The notes below the pieces were generated by a model. That model made no database searches, had not been told where the DNA came from, and worked only from the letters and a program-made list of their open reading frames with translations. Shown piece by piece: positions 41,595 through 45,804 of a DNA stretch of 45,804 nt; position 1 is the first letter of the stretch, and every line of letters starts with the position of its first letter. Source of the DNA: an uncultured Bacilli bacterium (GTDB taxonomy: Bacteria; Bacillota_I; Bacilli_A; RF39; UBA660); NCBI GenBank assembly GCA_947626595.1, contig CANQST010000007.1, forward strand, positions 1 through 45,804, given 5' to 3'. The position numbers were made by a program, and so were the translations under genes.

Positions 41595-42908
41595 GTGATA
41601 AATATTGAAGATATTTTTTTATTTTCTAATAATGATAGAATTGTTGTTGGATGTTCGACAGGGCCAGACTCCATGGCTTTAGTAGATATGCTTTTAAAAA
41701 TAAGAGATAAGTATAATTTATATTTAGTAATAGCTCATGTTAATCATAATGTAAGAAAAGAAAGTGAAATAGAAGAGGAGTTTTTAAGAAATTACTGTTT
41801 AGAAAATAATTTGATTTTTGAAACTATGAAGATAGAAGAATATGGAGACGATAATTTCCATAATGAAGCTAGAAATATTAGATATAATTTCTTTGAAAGT
41901 TTAATACAAAAGTATGAAGCTAATTATTTAATGACAGCCCATCATGGTGATGACTTGATGGAGACAATTTTAATGAGGTTAGTTAGAGGCTCTAATTTGA
42001 ATGGTTATAGTGGTTTTAGAGAAGTTGTTGATATGGACGATTATAAGATTATTAGACTACTTATTAGATTTACTAAAGCTGAATTAGAAGAGTATGATAA
42101 GATAAATAATGTAAAATACTTTATAGATAGTTCTAATAGTAAAGATAAATATACAAGAAATAGATATAGGAAGTATCTTCTTCCTTTCTTAAAAGAAGAA
42201 GATAGTAAAGTACATTTAAAATTTTTAAAATTTAGTAATAATTTACATAATGCTTATAAGTTTATAGAAAAAGAAAGAGATAAGGCTTTAAATAGAGTTT
42301 TACAAGATGGGAAAATATTACTTGATAAGTTTCTTTTAGAGGAAGAGTTTATTCAAAGAGAAATAATATATTATATGTTAAATGAGTTTTATCAAGACGA
42401 TTTAATTTTACTTAATGATAAGCATATTGATTTAATATTTAGCTTAATTAATAGTAAAAAAGCTAATAGTTATGTTAATTTACCTAATGAAGTTATTGCC
42501 AGTAAGATGTATAATGTGTTAGAATTAAAACGTGATACATGTTGTATTACTAGTTATGAAATTGAACTTTCTACTTATTGTTTATTACCTAATAATAAAG
42601 TAATTGAAAGAATAAATGATACTACTGATAATAGTAATAATATATGTAGACTTGATAGTAGTGAGATTAGTTTACCTTTAATTGTTAGGTCTAGGAAATT
42701 AGGGGATAAGATTAAAGTAAAGGGATTAAATGGAACTAAGAAAGTAAAGGATATTTTTATTGATAAAAAGATTGCTTTAGAAAAAAGAGACAGTTGGCCT
42801 ATTGTAGTGGATTCCAAAGGAGAAGTTGTTTGGATTCCGGGGTTAAAGAAATCAAAATTTGACAAAAAGAGAAATGACAGTTATGATATAGTATTGAAAT
42901 ATGACTGA
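41595..42908 (+). CDS. tilS: tRNA(Ile)-lysidine synthetase TilS
   Basis: Converts C34 of tRNA-Ile(CAU) to lysidine so that it reads AUA. This codon is frequent in such AT-rich DNA. The PP-loop ATP site reads VVGCSTGPDSMAL, where SGGxDS has become STGPDS, a change also common in lactic acid bacteria as I recall. TAHHGDDLMETILMRLVRGS is the conserved HxxDDxxET segment; NSKDKYTRNRYRKYLLP follows. C-terminal domain ends KKRNDSYDIV. The GTG at 41595 is preferred to the track GTG at 41586, which lies in the ribosome-binding sequence GGGAAGTGA. About 437 residues. hprT, usual before ftsH, is missing. Confidence 0.93.
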   Translation: MINIEDIFLFSNNDRIVVGCSTGPDSMALVDMLLKIRDKYNLYLVIAHVNHNVRKESEIEEEFLRNYCLENNLIFETMKIEEYGDDNFHNEARNIRYNFFESLIQKYEANYLMTAHHGDDLMETILMRLVRGSNLNGYSGFREVVDMDDYKIIRLLIRFTKAELEEYDKINNVKYFIDSSNSKDKYTRNRYRKYLLPFLKEEDSKVHLKFLKFSNNLHNAYKFIEKERDKALNRVLQDGKILLDKFLLEEEFIQREIIYYMLNEFYQDDLILLNDKHIDLIFSLINSKKANSYVNLPNEVIASKMYNVLELKRDTCCITSYEIELSTYCLLPNNKVIERINDTTDNSNNICRLDSSEISLPLIVRSRKLGDKIKVKGLNGTKKVKDIFIDKKIALEKRDSWPIVVDSKGEVVWIPGLKKSKFDKKRNDSYDIVLKYD

Positions 42909-42922
42909 GGGAGGAATTTCTA

Positions 42923-44893
42923 ATGAATAGTGGTTTAGATAAGAAAAACATAAAGAAAGGGTTATTACCATATTTATTTTTAATAATTATAATGTTAGGT
43001 GTTTACTATACTTTTAGTATTTTAAATAATGATGTAAAAGTTCTAACATATGACGAATTTAATGAGAAATTAGAGAAAGAAAAAATTGAAGAATTAGAGA
43101 TAGTTACTAGAGGTAGTGCTTATACTTATGAAGTTAATGGTAAGCTAAAGGATTCTAAGAAAAATGAGTATTTTACGGCTAGACTTCCATTAAGTGAAGA
43201 GGTAATGAGAAGAATAGTTGAAGCTAGTGGAGAACAGGATTTTAAATTTACGGCTAAGGCTGATCCAGAATCTTCTTCATTTTGGTTACTTGTTATTAAT
43301 GTATTACCTATCTTATTAATAATTGGAGTTATTTTCTGGTTCTTTAATAAGCAACTAGCTGGTAATAAGAGTTCAATGGACTTTGGTAAAAGTAAAGCTA
43401 AATTAAATAGTGATAAAGATAAGGTAACATTTAAAGATGTTGCGGGATTAAAGGAAGAGAAAGAAGAAGTTAAAGAGTTAATTGATTTCTTGAAAAATCC
43501 TAAGAGGTTCCAAAAACTAGGTGCTAGAATACCTAAAGGTGTATTATTATTTGGACCTCCAGGAACTGGTAAAACTTTACTTGCTAAGGCTGTTGCTGGA
43601 GAAGCAAATGTTCCATTTTATTTTATAAGTGGTTCTGATTTCGTTGAGTTATTTGTTGGTGTTGGTGCTAGTCGTGTTAGAGATATGTTCCAACAAGCTA
43701 AGAGAAATGCTCCATGTTTAATATTTATTGATGAAATTGATGCTGTTGGTCGTCAAAGAGGTACTGGTTTAGGTGGAGGTCATGACGAACGTGAACAAAC
43801 ACTTAATCAGTTACTTACAGAGATGGATGGTTTTGGTGCTAATGAAGGTATCATTATAATTGCCGCAACAAATAGACCTGATGTTTTGGATCCAGCTCTT
43901 CTTAGACCAGGTAGATTTGATAGACAGGTTACTGTTAATTTACCAGATGTTAGAGGACGTGAGGAAATTTTGGCAGTACATGCTAGAAATAAGGTTTTAG
44001 CTGATGGAATTACTTTAGAGAATTTGGCTAAGAGAACACCAGGTTTCAGTGGTGCTGATTTGGAAAACTTATTAAATGAAGCTGCGCTTCTTGCTGTTAG
44101 AAGAAATAAGGATGTTATTACAATGAGTGAAATAGACGAGGCAACTGATAGGGTTTTGATGGGACCTGCTAAAACTTCACATAAATATAGTGAAAATGAT
44201 AGAAAGTTAGTTGCTTATCATGAAGCTGGACATGCTGTTATTGGATTAAAGCTTGCTAATGCAAGTGATGTTCAAAAAGTTACTATTATTCCAAGAGGTT
44301 CTGCTGGTGGATATAATATGATGGTTCCAAGTGAGGAAAAATTGTGCTCTACTAAGACTGATTTAATTGAACAAATAACAGGGTTACTTGGTGGTAGAAC
44401 AGCTGAGGAAGTAGTTTTTGGTGAGATAACAACTGGTGCTCATAATGACTTTGAAAAGGCAACTAAGATAGCTAGAGCTATGGTTACTGAGTATGGTATG
44501 AGTGATTTAGGACCTCTTCAATTTGAACAACAAGCAGGTAGTGTTTTCTTAGGAAGAGATTATAATAAGACACAGCATTTTTCTAATGAAGTTGCTAATG
44601 AAATTGATATGGAAATGCGTAAGATTATTAATGAATGTCATAAGAGTGCTACAGAAATTATTAAGAAGAATAGAGACTTACTTAAACTTATTGCTGATAG
44701 CTTATTAGAATATGAGACTTTAACTAAAGAACAAATTGATTATTTAGTTAAACATGGTAAGATGCCAGAAGAAAATGAGGATAATTTAGAGGCTTTATCA
44801 ATTACTAAGTTAAAGGAAATTGCTAAAGAAAGAGGTATTAAGAATTATTCTAAAATGACTAAAGCTGAATTATTAAAAGAATTGGACGTTTAA
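42923..44893 (+). CDS. ftsH: ATP-dependent zinc metalloprotease FtsH with C-terminal Rho_N-like motif
   Basis: Membrane AAA+ protease that degrades membrane proteins and regulators. Spans at residues 13-31 and 120-142 flank the extracytoplasmic part. Walker A GPPGTGKT is at 211-218, Walker [10 protein letters not shown] at 265-273, the second region of homology [20 protein letters not shown] follows, and the zinc site HEAGH is at 433-437. The protease domain ends near 612. The tail (about 624-655) reads [20 protein letters not shown], then [12 protein letters not shown], which matches the Rho N-terminal/SAP-like helical motif, an unusual addition to FtsH. GGGAGG precedes the ATG. It follows tilS by 14 bases. 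Confidence 0.96.
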   Translation: MNSGLDKKNIKKGLLPYLFLIIIMLGVYYTFSILNNDVKVLTYDEFNEKLEKEKIEELEIVTRGSAYTYEVNGKLKDSKKNEYFTARLPLSEEVMRRIVEASGEQDFKFTAKADPESSSFWLLVINVLPILLIIGVIFWFFNKQLAGNKSSMDFGKSKAKLNSDKDKVTFKDVAGLKEEKEEVKELIDFLKNPKRFQKLGARIPKGVLLFGPPGTGKTLLAKAVAGEANVPFYFISGSDFVELFVGVGASRVRDMFQQAKRNAPCLIFIDEIDAVGRQRGTGLGGGHDEREQTLNQLLTEMDGFGANEGIIIIAATNRPDVLDPALLRPGRFDRQVTVNLPDVRGREEILAVHARNKVLADGITLENLAKRTPGFSGADLENLLNEAALLAVRRNKDVITMSEIDEATDRVLMGPAKTSHKYSENDRKLVAYHEAGHAVIGLKLANASDVQKVTIIPRGSAGGYNMMVPSEEKLCSTKTDLIEQITGLLGGRTAEEVVFGEITTGAHNDFEKATKIARAMVTEYGMSDLGPLQFEQQAGSVFLGRDYNKTQHFSNEVANEIDMEMRKIINECHKSATEIIKKNRDLLKLIADSLLEYETLTKEQIDYLVKHGKMPEENEDNLEALSITKLKEIAKERGIKNYSKMTKAELLKELDV

Positions 44894-44907
44894 AGCTCAA
44901 TTCTTTT
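44875..44907. terminator. Bidirectional terminator between ftsH and the transglutaminase-like gene
   Basis: AAAAGAATTG (44875-44884) and CAATTCTTTT (44898-44907) make a perfect 10-bp stem spanning the ends of both converging genes, with A- and T-rich flanks. Confidence 0.8.
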
Positions 44908-45664
44908 CTTTTACAAATATTTTTTGGTTTTTATTCAGATCATTTATTATTTCATTTCTAAATACATAATAAACTTCCAGTGGTACTGATTTTATTTTTT
45001 CTAAATAGCTTTGGTCTAGTAAGAGATCTTTACTAGTAATTGTTGAAATTGGTTTAGCATGTTGCATTAAGTAGTAACCTTCTTTATTAATGATAGCATT
45101 TAATGTACCATCAATTACATATTGTTTTCCTTTTATATTGGCTTCTACCCAACTATGAAGAAAATATGATTTATCGCTGTAGCCATATACGTAGCCTGTT
45201 ACTAATTTATTTGGTATTCCTAGATTTAGTGAAATTGTGTTAGCAAAGTCATAGCACTTTCCAAACCTTCCATCATTTTCAATAAAGGGGAAGGCTTCTT
45301 TAATGGTAGGAAAAAATTCTGATAATTTAATTACTTTTATGGTACCTAGGGTCGTTTCTATATTAAGTTCTGGTACATTTACTTCGCTATTTTCTTTTAT
45401 ATTTACATCTAAAATATATTTCTTTAGATTTTTTAATTCATTTAATAGTTTTAATTTTTTCCTATTTGATATAGTGTCTTTAGTCCACTCGCTAACACGA
45501 TATTTGATATGATAGTCGTCCATTAGAAGGGATGTTGCGCCAAGCTTTTTTAAAAAGCTTACAGCACTTTTTAAGCTTTCTCTATTATAAAGTTTGCAAA
45601 ATTCTTCGTCTATTTGTTGACTTTTATCAAATCTATAAGTAAATAATTCATTGTAGTTTTTCAT
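44897..45664 (-). CDS. Transglutaminase-like cysteine peptidase family protein
   Basis: A 255-residue protein with the transglutaminase core in its C-terminal half. The catalytic triad is visible as Cys137 (GRFGKCYDFAN), His170 (SYFLHSWVEA) and Asp185 (YVIDGTLN). The N-terminal half (about 1-100) is helical and lysine-rich, with no signal peptide or membrane span, so it is probably cytoplasmic. Members cover peptidases, amidases and crosslinking enzymes; no specific activity can be given. AAAGGGGAA precedes the ATG. It is the only minus-strand gene in the right arm, opposite to replication, and lies next to a poly-G promoter: signs of an accessory gene. Confidence 0.82.
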   Translation of the reverse strand: MKNYNELFTYRFDKSQQIDEEFCKLYNRESLKSAVSFLKKLGATSLLMDDYHIKYRVSEWTKDTISNRKKLKLLNELKNLKKYILDVNIKENSEVNVPELNIETTLGTIKVIKLSEFFPTIKEAFPFIENDGRFGKCYDFANTISLNLGIPNKLVTGYVYGYSDKSYFLHSWVEANIKGKQYVIDGTLNAIINKEGYYLMQHAKPISTITSKDLLLDQSYLEKIKSVPLEVYYVFRNEIINDLNKNQKIFVKEKN

Positions 45665-45770
45665 GTTTATCAGTTCCCCTTTAAAAGGATAACATATAAA
45701 ATATTAAAAAGTAAATAAATTTTTTCAAAGAAATCCACAGAAATTGTTGAAAAACTTTTTTTCTTTTCAC

Positions 45771-45802
45771 TTGACATAACCCTAGGGGGGGGGGGGTATA
45801 AT
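45771..45802 (+). promoter_or_regulatory. Promoter with poly-G spacer (candidate phase-variable promoter)
   Basis: TTGACA (45771-45776) and TATAAT (45797-45802) are both perfect sigma-A elements on the plus strand, facing out of the window. The 20-base spacer is TAACCCTA followed by 12 G. A 17-base spacer would need 9 G. The controlled gene lies beyond the window. Confidence 0.75.
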
Positions 45803-45804
45803 TT

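Noticed and set aside
42575-42865. 96-residue minus-strand ORF within tilS
   Set aside because: Reverse-frame shadow of tilS, with no start signal.

Overview
The window is an origin-of-replication neighbourhood from a very AT-rich, low-GC Gram-positive bacterium of the Bacilli type. By gene content and order I would place it near uncultured gut lineages such as RF39, RFN20 or Erysipelotrichales; this is inference. The genetic code is standard, because TGA is used as a stop. Gene polarity flips at about 11.2-11.7 kb, where rpmH and dnaA diverge across a noncoding, DnaA-box-bearing region (oriC). Left of it nearly all genes are on the minus strand, and right of it nearly all are on the plus strand, so genes run with replication.

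Left arm (1-11.2 kb, read outward from oriC): rpmH, rnpA, yidC, jag/khpB, then an accessory island where many Firmicutes carry mnmE-mnmG-rsmG-noc. The island holds two small XRE regulators, a secreted protein with a phage tail-collar/baseplate-like domain and a membrane-anchored protein. It is followed by parA-parB, an mscS-type channel, a DUF951 protein, an AbgT-family transporter, a GNAT acetyltransferase, ychF and a NUDIX hydrolase.

Right arm: dnaA, dnaN, a ComK-family gene where yaaA usually sits (with two sequences matching Spo0A boxes upstream), recF, gyrB and gyrA. Next is a noncoding stretch of about 0.9 kb packed with palindromes: six ParB-type parS sites interleaved with four copies of ATTTCCCGGGAAAT, the Noc-binding-site consensus. 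Then come the SRP RNA gene, tadA, dnaX (with a fifth Noc-type site inside its reading frame), ybaB, recR, bofA, holB, ricT, trmN6, rsmI, pth, mfd, an unknown gene, spoVT, a Met T-box with metG, tatD, two paralogous membrane-anchored proteins, a SipW-type signal peptidase, ksgA, yabG, veg, spoVG, yabP, yabQ, divIC, tilS and ftsH. This is the Bacillus soj-to-ftsH order with many deletions. bofA, spoVT, yabG, yabP and yabQ together point to an endospore former or a recent descendant of one.

The right edge carries a lone minus-strand transglutaminase-like gene and, facing out of the window, a promoter whose -35/-10 spacer is mostly a run of 12 G. That is a strong candidate for slipped-strand phase variation.

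Most notable: the interleaved parS/Noc-site array built on a 187-bp repeat, the poly-G promoter, ComK with Spo0A boxes, the operator shared by the XRE gene and the tail-collar gene, and a Rho_N-like tail on FtsH. No rRNA or tRNA genes, insertion sequences or CRISPR arrays were seen.
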